Translations under genes and position numbers: made by a program | Source of the DNA: Rotaria sordida | Taxonomy: Eukaryota; Rotifera; Eurotatoria; Philodinida; Philodinidae | DNA: 64,000 bases | Assembly (NCBI GenBank): GCA_905250125.1 | Contig: CAJNOL010001430.1 | Span: 1-64,000 of the forward strand | Direction: 5' to 3' | Part shown: piece after piece, positions 34,481 to 47,295 of the stretch | Layout: every line of letters starts with the position of its first letter | How positions within the stretch are numbered: position 1 is the stretch's first letter | The notes under the pieces: generated by a model | What the model saw: only the letters and a program-made list of their open reading frames with translations | Databases searched by the model: none | What the model was told of the DNA's origin: nothing

Positions 34481-35354
34481 CGCTAGTGATAGGTTTTAAA
34501 AAGTTGTAACACTATTTTTGGTGTATTCACAAAAGTTTTTTTTCTAGCTAAACTGCTATAATATTTATTAATTAAAACGATCCATTTTACTAGAAGTGAA
34601 TGTCTAGAAAACTGATGTCATGCAAACGGCTATCATCGGAGATGTTGGTTTTTTAGTATTCTCAAATTCTGAATAAATGAAAGCAGAAAAAATGTTGAAA
34701 TGATACCTGACGGATATAAATACATATTTTAACTAGATGAAATCCTACAGTATTCTAATATGAAACTCAAAGAATGACTTATGCATTAGAGGACTTTATA
34801 CTTCATTTAGCAAAGTAAGTATCACATCGAACATAAAAGTATCAAAAACACAATCAATTGATTAGAGAGATAAATTTCTTCAGAACAGGTAGTCAACAGG
34901 TGTCATTCGACTGCAATAAAATTCAAGACTACTTGCCAATCTTTTAATAAAAAGACAAGAATAAAAAACATCGACATTATCTCAAAAAGTAGTTGCAAAA
35001 TATTCATGACAAAAAAGAACATTGAAAATTTTTCTTCTATTACTTTAATCTATTTATCTCATGAGAGTATAATCAAAGTGAAGATAATTGAGTTCAAAAA
35101 TACCAACAATCAAATAGATTCCAATAGTGGTTACCATTAACAGGATCACTAAAAAGTCTCTGATCAATAATTTTTTGCCACAAATATTGTACGGATAATT
35201 TCAGAAAATTTTTTAACAACAATTCGAAAAAGAATTTTTTATGAATGTAAATCTGTCTCAAAGATTAAAACATAAAACTCATTGACAATGAATATTAAAT
35301 TTCTCAAAAAAGAAAAACTCTTTCTATTTTAACACTTGTTATCAACTTATCAAC

Positions 35355-36612
35355 AAAAAAATGCTTACGAATCGTATCTTTGGTGTAAGCGATAGAGTTT
35401 GTGTATCGAAAGAAATTTAAATAGATATATATGTAGTATATCTATTAGACGTGTATAATACAACAAGAAATCTAAATCCAACGTACAAATTGTCGACTTA
35501 CAGATTGAGTGTTTTAAATACATTCTTGAACAATATTTTCTAATACTGTATTTCTGTATATCAGTAATTTGTAAGATAGTAGAAATTCGAAATTGGAGCA
35601 AAACTTATTTTGCCATTATTGGATAGAACTTGTCGAGTTACCTATAAATATGTTGTTTTTGACATATTCAGACAATGTTTCAGGAAAATTAGTTTAAACA
35701 AAATCAAAGAAGCTTATAAAAATTGAAATATGCCAACAGTATTAAGTCTCAATACGTATCCTAAGTTTTTTTTTCGATTGTAATCGGCATATAGTTAGAA
35801 AAAATTATGCATGCTTTTTGAAAAATATTGTTCGATTGTTAAGAAGATGAATGTTTTTTTTAATATCATAGCAAAAAAAGACATAAATACGGGTTTGTAT
35901 TCTAAGGTTTTGACTATCAGAAATTTAGTTCTAAAAGAAACGAATATCACATTCAGAATCAACACAAAAATCTGCATTGAATAATATATTCAATACTCAA
36001 AACCAATTTTCGTCAAATTTCTACCTTGATTGTAAGGACAGATATTTGACGAAAATTAGTTTTGATTATTGAGTATATTATTCAATGCAAACTTTTCTAC
36101 TAATTCTGAATATGATATTCGTTCCGTTTGAAACTGAAGTTCTGATAGTCAAAATCTTAGAATACAAACCCATATTTATGACTGTTTTGCTATTATATCG
36201 AAAAAATCGATTTTTTCAACAATCAAACAATATTTTTCAAAAAAAGCATGCATTATTTGTTGTTCTTAATTATATGACGAGTAAAATCAAAAGAAACATT
36301 CGGATAAATATTACAACTTGATTCTTTTGACATATTTCAATTTTTATAAGCTTTTCTGATTTTTGTTAACCTGATTTTTCTAAAACATTGTCTGAATATG
36401 TTCAAAACAAAATATCTACAGATAACTCGATGAGTTCTATCCAATCATGACAAAAAAAGCATCGAAAAATATTTTGCTCAAATTTTGAATTGCCGGGACC
36501 TTATCTTCGTTTTAAGATGTCTGCTGTTGTGCTATATATATATATATTTAACTGTCTTCTAATATACAAGTTCTATATTTCAAATCAACAATACGATTCG
36601 CAAGCATTTTTT
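35355..36612. repeat. 1.26-kb foldback (long inverted repeat)
   Basis: Left arm about 35355-36019 and right arm about 36044-36612 are reverse complements over nearly their full length, with a spacer of about 25 bp. The outer ends read AAAAAAATGCTTACGAATCGTAT and, reversed, AAAAAAAATGCTTGCGAATCGTAT; the inner ends are TTTCGTCAAAT and ATTTGACGAAA. The arms differ by many substitutions and by an internal length difference of about 100 bp. Neither arm has a credible ORF. Confidence 0.85.
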
Positions 36613-36863
36613 TTATTAGTAAAATGCATAGGAAATCTTGAAAAGATTAAATACAATACAACTTTTACAATTTAATATAAAACAAAATATCTATACATCA
36701 TTATACAATGATCGAAATTCTGTTTTTTTTTTCATTTAAATAGATTTTGTATAGTATCGGTCATATATTTATTCTCCAATTAAAAAGATAAAATTATGAA
36801 TTCGATAGTGTCAGTCACGCACATATATAGATATACATATATATATCATGATTAAAATACAAT

Positions 36864-37439
36864 TTACATTCGTCGTTGTACAATAGCGAAACCAACAAGA
36901 TACAGTTCAATTGGATATTCATTACTACATAAACGTAAATCATATATCGATAACCATGGTGTTCGTTGTGTATAATCTGCAAGAATTTTATATGATATTT
37001 GTCCATCACGAAAACGTACACTATTTAATGATGACATCTCCGGTGTACGTGGTGGTGATAATTCAATAATAATCTGTTGAAAATTAATAAGTTCAATAAC
37101 ATAAATAAGCATATTTTGTTGATATATACGTCCATCAATCCATCGACCTAAAAGTGAATTAAGTATACGAAAATTAAAAATTTGATTCGATCCAAGAAAT
37201 GCATCAATATGTGCAACAATAATAAAATCATTAAGCGGTAAAATAGATTTAATTGTTGCCGCATATGACAATGAATATTGTGTTTCAATACGATAAATTA
37301 ATTGATATTCATCATTTGTAAATACAGAAAATGAATTATATTGATATGATACACGAAAATCTCGTTTGATAACATACTGTTGACTATTAATAGTGCTAAT
37401 AGTTATTATTAAACAGACAATTCGTAAGAAAATCGACAT
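36864..37439 (-). CDS. Secreted 191-aa protein, possible LURP1/scramblase-type fold
   Basis: Single-exon ORF from an ATG at 37439. The signal peptide is MSIFLRIVCLIITISTINSQ, cleaved near residue 20. The mature part alternates hydrophobic and polar residues in about ten short strands (YVIKRDFRVSYQYNSFSVFT, YQLIYRIETQYSLSY, DFIIVAHIDAF). This order and the opening YVIK...F.V......YRIE..YSLSYAATI resemble the LURP-one-related/phospholipid-scramblase beta-barrel. I recognise that from pattern only, so the fold is an inference. It has one Cys near the C-terminus and no membrane segment after the signal. The ATG at 37439 is the only start that keeps the signal peptide. The exact role is unknown. 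Confidence 0.65.
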   Translation of the reverse strand: MSIFLRIVCLIITISTINSQQYVIKRDFRVSYQYNSFSVFTNDEYQLIYRIETQYSLSYAATIKSILPLNDFIIVAHIDAFLGSNQIFNFRILNSLLGRWIDGRIYQQNMLIYVIELINFQQIIIELSPPRTPEMSSLNSVRFRDGQISYKILADYTQRTPWLSIYDLRLCSNEYPIELYLVGFAIVQRRM

Positions 37440-38637
37440 TTTTCATTAATTTTAACTTAATATGTAATAGGAACAACTTCTAAATTTTGTTTTTTTTTTC
37501 TTTTAGACAATTATTCTTTTTTTTTTTTCTTCTTTCTTTAATATTGATTGACGTTAACAAACAAACTCGAACGATCAGATATCATAAAGCATTGTTGATT
37601 GACAAGTTTTCTTTTTCTTTTGTTTTTTTTTTTGGTTCTGAATAAATATAAATACTATGAAATATGGTTGTTGTATAACTATGAAATAATTCGTATAATA
37701 TATTTGATAACGATATGAAAACAAAAAGAAAAATTTGACCAAATATTTGTATTGACATAAAGAAAAGTATGCCAATTGGATAATTCCATTTTTTAAAGTA
37801 TGCACGTTCTTTTTTTTTTTAGAATAAAAAATAAAAAACTCGAGAGATATTCAACAATTATCGTCTTGAAGAAAAATTTTCTTCTTTTTTTTTTATTACT
37901 TAAGTAATCACTCGAACTTCGATAAAATAAATTTAAAAAAAAAAAAGTATTTTTCTTTTTAATCTCTTCTATTCTATTTTCAATTTTATTTACTTTGCAA
38001 TGATAAAAAAAGAAACAAGATAGTTTCGAGTTTTTTCTTTTCTATTGATTTCTTAATAATAAGTCGTTTAGTTTTATTATTATTTATCAAAAAGTTTTTT
38101 TTTTTTACTTTTCAATTTGTTTAGTTATATTATTGAAGCCATAAAAAAAAATGTGTTTAGGTAATAAAATGATTGATGTAGTGTGGATTGTCGATCTGTC
38201 AAGAGAATAACAACAATCTACTTTATCTACATGAAAAGTTTATTTCATTAAGATGAATGATAAAGAGAATAGTTACATGTCAACTTCTTCATAAAAATGA
38301 GTACTTTTGAATCTTTGTTTAAAATCATTTATTACGATTTATAATCATTTGTATAGAATAACAAAACCAAAATTCTACTTATTCATAATATGCTATAATT
38401 AACATAGTTATATGTCGTCGAAATTCTTCATGTATTATTTTTTTTTTCTCACATCTATCTAAATAAATGAACCATCGCCCATTGTACATATAACCTTTTC
38501 CTTTCTTTTCTTTTTTTTTCTCTTTTGTCTAGTATAGAAACAAAATAAAACAAAAATTATGTTGAATAGAAATGATACAAACGCTTATTTTAAGCGTTGT
38601 CGTTGTCTTTCTTTGTCATTTCATTTCATAGGATAAT

Positions 38638-38668
<31 letters not shown>

Positions 38669-39059
38669 TAGAAATAGCGAAATACAACACGCACAATGCA
38701 ATGAACGTGAAAGACCGTTGGTGCAAAAGACACGCCTTTTGTGCAAATAGAACATACAAAAAGAAAAAAAAAGAGAAAAAAAGACGAAAAGACAAAAAAA
38801 AAGACGAAAGAAATCGCTGTACATAAACATTGAAGAAGAAAGTGAAAATTGATTGATGCTTTTATATGATCGATTAGTTCAAGTTTTTCTTTTCTTTCTT
38901 TCTTTAAATGCTTGAAGCATTGTGCCTCAACAAAACAAAAGGAAAAAAAAATTTCCAAAAACACAAAAAAAACATATGAGGAAAAAACAAATCGATCGAC
39001 AAGTTCCGGAAAAGAATAGAACACAAAAAAAAAAAAAAAAAAGAAACAGTTCCATATCA
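37440..39059. other. Intergenic region with low-complexity DNA
   Basis: 1.6 kb of A- and T-homopolymer-rich sequence. A (CA)n microsatellite lies at 38637-38667. ORFs on the minus strand (37575-37805, 38621-39063) consist of Phe/Lys/Val runs from these repeats and are not genes. The 3' UTR of the downstream ZNF608/609-like gene probably occupies part of 38.0-39.06 kb. Confidence 0.55.
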
Positions 39060-40648
39060 TCACCGAGACGGATGTAATGAAGATGAATGATGATATTGTC
39101 CGCCATTTGGTGTACGGTTATTATTTATTGAATAATCAACTAGATCCATGGGTTTTATTGTTGTTGATGATAGATGAAGTAAGTTTTCATTCGGTGATGT
39201 TAAAGTATTTATAATTGGTGTTGGAAATTTTGTTTCATTTGTATGATAATGATATAAGTTTGTTGTTGGCGATGATGATGATGATGATGAGTGTGATTTT
39301 GTTGTCGATGAACGACGTGAATCAAGAATATTTTTTACAGTTGAATCACTGGTACCATTAGATGATGGACAAATATTATTATTACTGTTCAAACTAAATA
39401 TTAAAATAGATAAATATTTTTTTGTTTCTCTTAAACAAAAACAAAAAAAAAGAAGAAATTACCGATTCGGTGTTGTTGATAAATCTTTATTATTTGTTAC
39501 TGTTGTTTGTGGTTGTATAAATGATCCGAATTGTTGAAAAAGCATTTGTGCTGTCCATGATGAATTTGAATTATTTAAACCATTATTTGTTGAAAGAAAT
39601 GATGATGAATGTAAATTATTTCCATTTTCATCAATTTTTCCATTTGTTGCTGTTAATAAATTAATTGTTGATGGTTGTGAAAGAATTTGTTCATTTGGTG
39701 TTGGATCTTCATCAGATATATCAGAATATGCTGGTGAAGATGATATTGGTGGTGGTGGTGTTGGAATTTTTGTATGTATAATATTTTGTTCTTTTTTTAT
39801 ATTTAAATCAATATAAGAATTTTTATTAATATTTACTTCATCTTTTATATGTAATAGAAAATGATCAGCTTGTTTAACGGAATTTTTTAAATCATCTTGA
39901 TCAATTCTATTTTGATTATCGACTATATTTGTTTCATTATTATTTAATTTACATCTAGAAAAAAAAAAAACAACACAAAATTTTGAATTCATTGATGATT
40001 ATACAATAACAAAAATAAACCTTGTAGAATTTGGTGATAAATTTCGTTCAGTATTATTTAATGATGATGATAGAACAAGTTTTGATGATATTTGTGGACA
40101 TGGCCAAGATAATGATGAATTTTCAATTGTTTTTAAATTTGATGATGATATATGATGTTCAGGTGAACAACGTTTTGATGATGGTGGTGATGAACGACGT
40201 ACATAATCAGCAACATTAGCAAGAATATGTGCAACATCTTCTTCATCACGTGTATTTGCTTGTGGAATTGTAGATGTTATTAAATCAGTTTTTTTATGTG
40301 CATTAGTTAAATGATAATTAAGTGCAATATTTGATGCAAAACGTTTATGACAATGAGATTCTGAACATGAGATTAATTGTGGTTCGAGATTTGATGATAT
40401 ATTAGTTGGTATTGTTGTTGTTGCTGTTGTTGTATTTATTGTTTCTGATGAAAAAAATGTTTGTTGATTATTTGTTCGATATGGTGATGTTAATGGTGAT
40501 GAATTATTTATTATTTCATCATTTATTGATGTTGAAATATTATTATTTAAACGTTTTGATTGTCGAGATTTAATATTATTACGAAGTTTACGATCATCGA
40601 GTCCTGTTGGAAGATTATTTGATGATATTTGTTGACATAATGATACTG

Positions 40649-40679
<31 letters not shown>

Positions 40680-41734
40680 ATGATGATGATGATGATGATG
40701 ATTTGAACATCGAGTATTACCACCGGCACCACCAGTACGTTTTGTTCGACTAGTTTTACTACTACTACGAGCATCATAATCACTTGTTGGTGACTCACAA
40801 GTTAATCTAATTTATTTAAAAAGAAAAAACATTTCTTTTTCTTCTTTTTTTTTTTGTTTTATTGCTTTTACCTCGGGCAAGCCCAATCTTGTTTAGTTGA
40901 ATCGAGTAATGTGCCAACATAAGTTTTTCCTCGCCATGTTACATTAACAACGAGTACACCTAGAAAGTACAAGTTATAATTCCGTTATTAACAAGGTTAA
41001 GTCTTAAGGCATATATATATATCTATATACGTAAAATAACTAATAAAGCAAAAGAAAGAAAAAGGTGCTTCATTTTCTTTTTTTCTTTTTCACAAGTATT
41101 GCCGATGAATAATTAATTTCATACTTTCTATATATATACATACAATCATTATTTAAGTGAAAAAATCGAAATGACTTCATGCATATCATCAAAAAAACAA
41201 CAACAACAACAATTTCTGTTCATTATCATAGTAAGATTATGCATAAACAACATATTCTCTTCTTTGTTTAATAATAATAAACTTCAGAAATTCTTTTTTT
41301 GTTATTATTAATATGAAAAAAAAGACCATCAACATCTGTTTTGTCTGATTATTTATAGTACATGTGTCATCACCTAAGCGCTCATGTACGTCATTAATAT
41401 TATAACTTACTACTAGGTTTTTTCTTTTTTTTTTTTTTTTTTTTTATTTGATTACTATTATTGCTTACCGCTGTCGGTTTCATTCCAAACGATGCCCTCC
41501 AAAACGACGCTTGTACCCTAACAGAAAAGAAAAAAGAAAGAAAAAAAAAGAATATATTATTGAGAGGAAATGAGATTTAACGAAAAACAACATACGGGCT
41601 CACAAGGACCGAGATGATCAGGTTCAGTTGCCAAACCAATAGAGACTGTTTCGACACAGGCATCTACTTTGTTTGAAGACGAATGCTTAATAAAACAAGC
41701 AAAAGAATCATATAATAATAACGATTTCTTTTTA

Positions 41735-41765
<31 letters not shown>

Positions 41766-42317
41766 ATAAGATCAGTTTCATCAGCAGACGCTGAGTAAAT
41801 AAAAAAAAACAACAGAAAGAAAAAAATGTGAAATGAAAATAACTAATATGAAATCTCAAAGTATGAAATTAACAACTTAACTTACATTTGAATCATCTCG
41901 TTTAAAACGTTTTGTTAAAGAAATATCATCAGTATTTGTAGGTAAATCATTATTATTATTATCAATTGTTACAGAACGTTTTGTTGCGTGTTGCTGTTGT
42001 TTACCATTAAATGCGGGTGATGACGGTCGGCGTGTAGCTGTTGTATTCGTTATAGAAGTACGTTTTAAACGTTGAGTATTCGTTGTCGAACGAGAATTAT
42101 TATCTTCTTCCGACATATGTGATGAAGTAGAAATAGAATTATAATTTTGTTGTTGTTGTTGTTGTTGTTTTGTTGTATGCCGCTTAATTTTAAGTACGAG
42201 CGGTGATGATGACGAACTATTGTTCATGTCATTTTCATTTGATATTTGAGATTGTTGCTGTTGTTGGGATTTCGATGATGTTATTGTTGTTAGACGTTGT
42301 TCGATGAGAAGATTCAT
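39060..42317 (-). CDS. ZNF608/ZNF609-like (brakeless/scribbler family) protein, copy A with C2H2 finger
   Basis: Nuclear regulator of the ZNF608/ZNF609 family (Drosophila brakeless/scribbler is a corepressor). Exons 42317-41886, 41685-41596, 41517-41469, 40959-40872, 40806-40021, 39954-39463 and 39393-39060 give 756 aa. N-terminal SPLVLKIKR is a family motif. The conserved core reads [41 protein letters not shown], then [18 protein letters not shown], a His/Gln tract and a single C2H2 finger (C-x4-C-x12-H-x4-H in [20 protein letters not shown]). The rest is Ser/Asn/Gln/Thr-rich, with PTPPPP and a possible SUMO site IKKE. The frame is open upstream but the first ATG is 42317; sequence beyond it is CA/GA repeat. 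Confidence 0.88.
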
Positions 42318-44331
42318 CGTGTGATGACGATGACGAGGCGGCTCATGCTGTTGCCTTACTTGGTCTTTGTATGTGTATGTGTATATGTGTGTTTGTTGGG
42401 TGGTCCTATAACCGGGCAGAGTGAGAGAGAGAGAACAATAACAAAAGCACAGACACACACACAGAAAGAGAGAGAGAGAGAAAGATGAAGAAGAAGAAGA
42501 AGAAGAAGAAAATAATGCACGTATTGGCAATTAAGGACGAGCTTGGATTAGAAGAAGACGAAGAAGAAGAAGAAAGTCATATTGTGGACTGCTGCTGCTG
42601 TTGCTGCTACGATTTATTCCCTTTCCTTCTTTTTTCTGCTTTCTGTCGACGGGTCAGTCTATTTCACATTTGTGAAGAACAAAGAAAATATTAACATGAC
42701 GAGAAGAATAAGAAAGGACCGTTTGTCGTTCTGCACACACACACACACACATACTCTCTCTCTCTCTCTCTTCCTCTCTCTCTCTTCAGGGCTACATTTG
42801 CTTACAGAGAGTGATGATCGTCGTCGTGTCGTTTTTTTTTTCTTTTTTCTTTTTTTCTTCTTTTCCTCTTCTTTTTCGTCTCTAGAGAAATATGAATGTG
42901 CCGATGTATAGAGGATATATTTTTCTTCTTCTTTCCTATCGTTCGTTCGTTCGTTCGTTCGATCTCGTCCGAAGAGAGAAAAAAAAAAAAAAGAAAGAAA
43001 AAAAAATGTGGGCTCTCTCACTCGTCTTTCTGATGTCTATCTTATATGTGCATACACTCGCGCGTTTATGTTGTTGAAGGAGTTTCGGCCGGGCACACGT
43101 TCTTTACTCGTTCGTTTGCTCGCTTTCTTCCTTTATATTTTTAGCTAACACGCAAATGGATTCGAGGTCTACATATGCCATTGCTCTTGCTCTCTTCCGC
43201 TTCTTCATCTACTCATTTCCATCTCATCACCGTCATTGTCGACAAGCTGCATCAGATTATGACGGCGAATTCGTAACTATATACTAACTATGATAAGCTC
43301 ATGTCTAGTGTATATATATATATGACCAATGAAACATTCAAATTTCTCTCTTCTTTTCTTATTCTTTTACTTTCTTTTTTTCAAGAGATTCTCAAAATGT
43401 ATTGAAAGAAGCCTTGTTTTTAATTGACATCTCGATTTCTTTCATTTCAATGGTGCACAACCTGACCAATATCGAAAAAAAAAAAATAAAATCTGATACT
43501 GCTTCCAATCTAGTCGTTGTCACAATCAATGTATATATATATACATATGTATGTATATATAGGTACTATGTAAATATGTCTATTAGTCGGTGCGGTGACA
43601 GCTTGTATGCTGATAATGATGTTTTCGAAACTATATGCTTGTATATATAAAAAGAAAAGAGAAGTGATAGTTTCTATTTATATAACCTTTTCTCTTAGAC
43701 AAGCTATTTGACAGATGAACTTCGCATGAATTCTGTTGTCCTCATAATCGTACTTGATAGTATGGAAGCAATATTATATATGTACATATATATATATATA
43801 TATATATATGTGTATCGAATTGCTTGGTCTCTTATACAAATCGATGTATAATTTTAATGTGAATATATACGTGTGCGATGATTGTTTGTCACTATTCAAT
43901 GTAACATTGATCATAATCGAAAAAAAAAATGTGAAGAACGGAAATTGCATAATGTCAAGAAAATTTCCTATTATGAACAAGCACGCACACCTCATTGACA
44001 AGAGAGGTTGGATAATGCGATTGACTTGACTTGTTTGACAGAAGACTTGAAAGAGAAAAAAATAAATTCTATCCACTTGCATTAATAATAATGTCATCAT
44101 CAACATTTAAAATATTAAAAAAAAAAAACTTTGATTCATTATTCTTTTGTTCTTTGTTATTCATATGAATAAAAATGATTTAAGTGAGCCTGTTGAAGGC
44201 TACATATACATTCTTCCTTGCCGTTAACATATATACAAACATATTCTTTTTTTTTTTCTTGTTTTTTTTCTTATTGTTTGCTTGATGATTATACAGAAAT
44301 AATAATAGTAGTAGTACTAGTAATAGTAGCA

Positions 44332-44363
<32 letters not shown>

Positions 44364-44637
44364 AAAAAAGAAAGAATAAATTTACACAAAGGTTATAGAT
44401 TTCTTTCTTTGCGAACATAGAACATCCGACTAGAATAGATAAACTGAACGAAAGCATATTTACAACAATGATAACAAGAACAACAAACAAACAAAAAAAA
44501 AAGAGGAACCAATTTTTACTAGACATCAGAGCACCTTGTCACATATGTTATAAAGAGAAAAAAAAAGAAAAAAAAAAAAAAAAAGAACACACATACACAC
44601 AGACATAAGTAATTAAGTATCTGATCAAATACACAAG
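42318..44637. other. Spacer between ZNF608/609-like copies, microsatellite-rich
   Basis: 2.3 kb. It includes GA repeats (42424-42480), a GAA-type tract (42485-42512), (CA)n and (CT)n at 42735-42785, (TTCG)n at 42940-42962, (TA)n at 43786-43810 and (AAAG)n at 44331-44366. It is expected to hold the copy-A promoter and 5' UTR and the copy-B 3' UTR. All ORFs in it are repeat translations. Confidence 0.6.
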
Positions 44638-46842
44638 CTAGCGTGACGATTTAGATAAAGAGGATGAAGGAGAAGAAGAAGAACAGGCAGATGGAAAACG
44701 GGGTGCTGTCAATGGATTAAAATAAAGTTGTGGAGGTATCGGTAGATAAGATGAAGGTGAAATAGCGGAGGGTGATGATGTTGGTGATAGTTTATTTTTA
44801 TTATTATTACTGTGTAATGATGATGATGTTGATGAATGATGATGAGGATGAAATGGTGATAAACCAAATGGATTCGGTGGTCCATGTAAAAATGAAGGCG
44901 GCGGTGGAGGATAATAACCGGATGGATTAGCCGGTGGTGAAAAAAGCATTCCATTAGTAAATGGATGTGGTGATAATAATGAAGGTGGTGTTGATAATGT
45001 TTCTTTTGTTTTTGATTTTGATGTTTTAGTTGTAAATGATGATAAAAATGAAGGCGTTACTGATGATGATAAAGATTTTGATGGTGATGGTGTTTGAAGT
45101 ATTGAATTATAAGATGATGAATTTTCTTCAATTTTGATTGTCGTTCTTGAATTTGATAAATCAATAGGTATCGATGATGACGGTAGTTGTTGTTGTTGTT
45201 GCTGTTGCTGTTGCTGTTGTTGTTGTTGTTGTTGTTCAATATTATTTGTTGTCGATGATAAAATAGTTTTATCTTGTATTAATGGTGGTGGACTTGATGA
45301 TGTTGTACTTGCACCACTTGTTGTTGGACTAACACTTCGACTTGAACAATTATCACCTGTTTCATCATCAACGCCATTTCTTACAAGAGTTTTTTCACCT
45401 GATATAGAATTTGTATCATCTTCATCATTAATACTTGTTGATGATGATGATAGTGCACCAGAATTATTATCAATAAGTTTTTCTGTTGTTAATATTTCAT
45501 CTGTTCTTGTTGGTGGTGCTTCAGGTATTTTAAATGAATTTGTTTTTGTTGTTGCATTTGGTGTTACTGTTGTATATGTACCTCGACGTTTACCATTACG
45601 TAAAATTCTTTCAGCTGGTTCATTTGTTAATAAATCATTATTTGATTGTAAATGAACAGATGAATGTGATGATGTTGTTGACGTTAATAAATAGTCACGA
45701 TTATGATTATGATGATGATTATGACGATTATGTTTTGTTGTACGAACATCAGATTTATAACTTAACAAAAAAAAAAGAAAAACATCGATTATTTTTTATT
45801 TCGTCTTTTTTTTTTCTTTTTCTTTTCATTTTAAAGTGGTCTTTTCAAGTGAGACAAAGAGTGCGTTCGAGTGGGCTCTCATAGAGCGTCCCATAAAGTG
45901 AGACTCTTGATGACATACATATTTCTTTTTTTTTTTTCTTCTTCTTCTTCTTCTCTCTTCCTTCTTTTATTGATTAAAAAGCAATTGCCTTTAAGGCAAT
46001 ACTCTTACCGTGGTGGAGCCCAATTTTGTTCAGTTGTATTAAGCAATGCACCAACATAAGTCTTGCCTAAAGCATATTACATTTAATGTAACTTAACAAA
46101 ACAAAAGAAAGTATACATACCACGCCAAGTGATATTAACAACAAGAACACCTATAAAAAAAACAAAAAGAAAAATACAAAATAACATATTTTTAAATGAT
46201 ATTTAAAATCAAATAAAAATCTTTTATTTACCTTTATCTGTTTCATTCCAAACAATACCTTGTAAAACTACACTTGTACCTGGTTCACAGGAGCCAAATG
46301 ATGATTCATCGGTTACAGATGATTGATCAACAGTATTTGAATGTATTTGATGATCATTATCGTTATTTGATGATTCATTATTTGTAATTGTATCATTATT
46401 TGTTGATCGTTGTTTTTTCTTTGAAGAAAAAGAAACAGAAAAAAAAATGGATGAATGAATTAATTGACAGATTTACACATTTATTCTGTCTCTTTAAGAT
46501 AAGTGTTGTATGACGATGACGATGACGATGAATAGCAGACAGACATAGGACAGGACAAGGAAAAGAAGAAATAAAGCAGCTGCGCACACATACGCACACA
46601 TATAGAGCGCGTATGTACGTAGGGGAGAAAAGTAAATAGGGCGAATGCACACGCATACACGCACACATCAAGATATCATTATCCCTCGAGGATGCCGCAC
46701 GCGTGAAAGAGAAATAGAGATTGAATTTCCTTTCTGTCTTTCGCGCTTCAATTGTATTCTATATAATATGTATATATTTTTACCTTTTTCTTACTAACTG
46801 ATTGTTGTTGTTGTTGCTGTTGTTTGTTAATATTATCATTAG

Positions 46843-46873
<31 letters not shown>

Positions 46874-46915
46874 TGTATTCATCATATCATCAACAATATT
46901 TAATTTACGTTTACG

Positions 46916-46948
<33 letters not shown>

Positions 46949-47272
46949 CGATGACGATGATGTTTTCGTTGTTTTAACTTTAAATTCAACCGTTGTCGTT
47001 GTTGTTGTTGTCGTTAATAATGTTGTATCATTTTCATTATCAATTGATGTTGATAATTGTTGTTTCATTGTTGTCATTGTATTATTACAATCAATAGATT
47101 TTTTTTGTATATTATTTTTTTTTTCATCAATTTTTTCTGGTGATATTGTATTTGTATTTGTTAATAAATCAGTTTTAGTATTTCTTGGAATAGTTAAACG
47201 TAAACGTTTTGTAGAATCTGATTGTGTTGTTGTTGTTGTTTGTGATGGTGGTGAAGAGTTGATCATCATCAT
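44638..47272 (-). CDS. ZNF608/ZNF609-like protein, copy B lacking the zinc finger
   Basis: Tandem paralogue of copy A. Exons 47272-46784, 46418-46232, 46150-46121, 46066-46009 and 45760-44638 give 628 aa. The conserved core is [39 protein letters not shown], then NWAPPR, followed by RILRNGKRRG. I find no C2H2 finger in the large last exon. The remainder is Ser/Thr/Asn-rich with a poly-Gln run (about 45180-45236), a poly-Ser run, proline-rich blocks and PIDLS, which fits the PxDLS motif bound by CtBP corepressors, with a possible SUMO site IKIE nearby. Introns differ from copy A: exons 2 and 3 of A are fused here and a 54-bp intron splits WRG. The start is the first ATG after TTTTTTAG at 47296; an in-frame extension to 47560 is repeat-encoded. 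Confidence 0.87.
45180..45236 (-). repeat. Poly-glutamine CAA/CAG tract in copy B
   Basis: A run of mixed CAA and CAG codons (CAA mostly) gives 16-19 consecutive Gln. Codon mixing means it is not a pure trinucleotide repeat, so it is probably moderately stable in length. Confidence 0.8.
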
Positions 47273-47295
47273 ATTAGATAAGAAATAAATGTCAT

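Larger units (their letters stand above)
30630..36863. other. 6.2-kb gene-poor region
   Basis: No ORF here looks like a protein; those in 35.3-36.7 kb are copies of each other on the two arms of a palindrome. Contents are repeat A material (31185-31290 inverted, 34250-34480), a GC-rich hairpin cluster (33000-33107) and the 1.26-kb foldback (35355-36612). 30630-31150 and 32000-32950 are AT-rich sequence with homopolymers in which I see nothing definite. Confidence 0.6.

Noticed and set aside
36085..36321. 78-aa ORF whose sequence recurs on the other strand at 35795-35977
   Set aside because: The apparent protein similarity simply reflects the two arms of the 1.26-kb palindrome.
42659..43021. 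120-aa minus-strand ORF rich in Glu, Lys, Arg
   Set aside because: It runs entirely through CT, CA and GA repeats, with no conserved motif.
45134..45655. 173-aa plus-strand ORF with poly-Cys and poly-Val
   Set aside because: It is the antisense of the CAA/CAG tract and Ser/Thr codons of copy B, not a cysteine-rich gene.
46824..47288. 154-aa plus-strand ORF with a poly-Asp run
   Set aside because: It is the antisense shadow of the poly-Ser and Asn-rich first exon of copy B.
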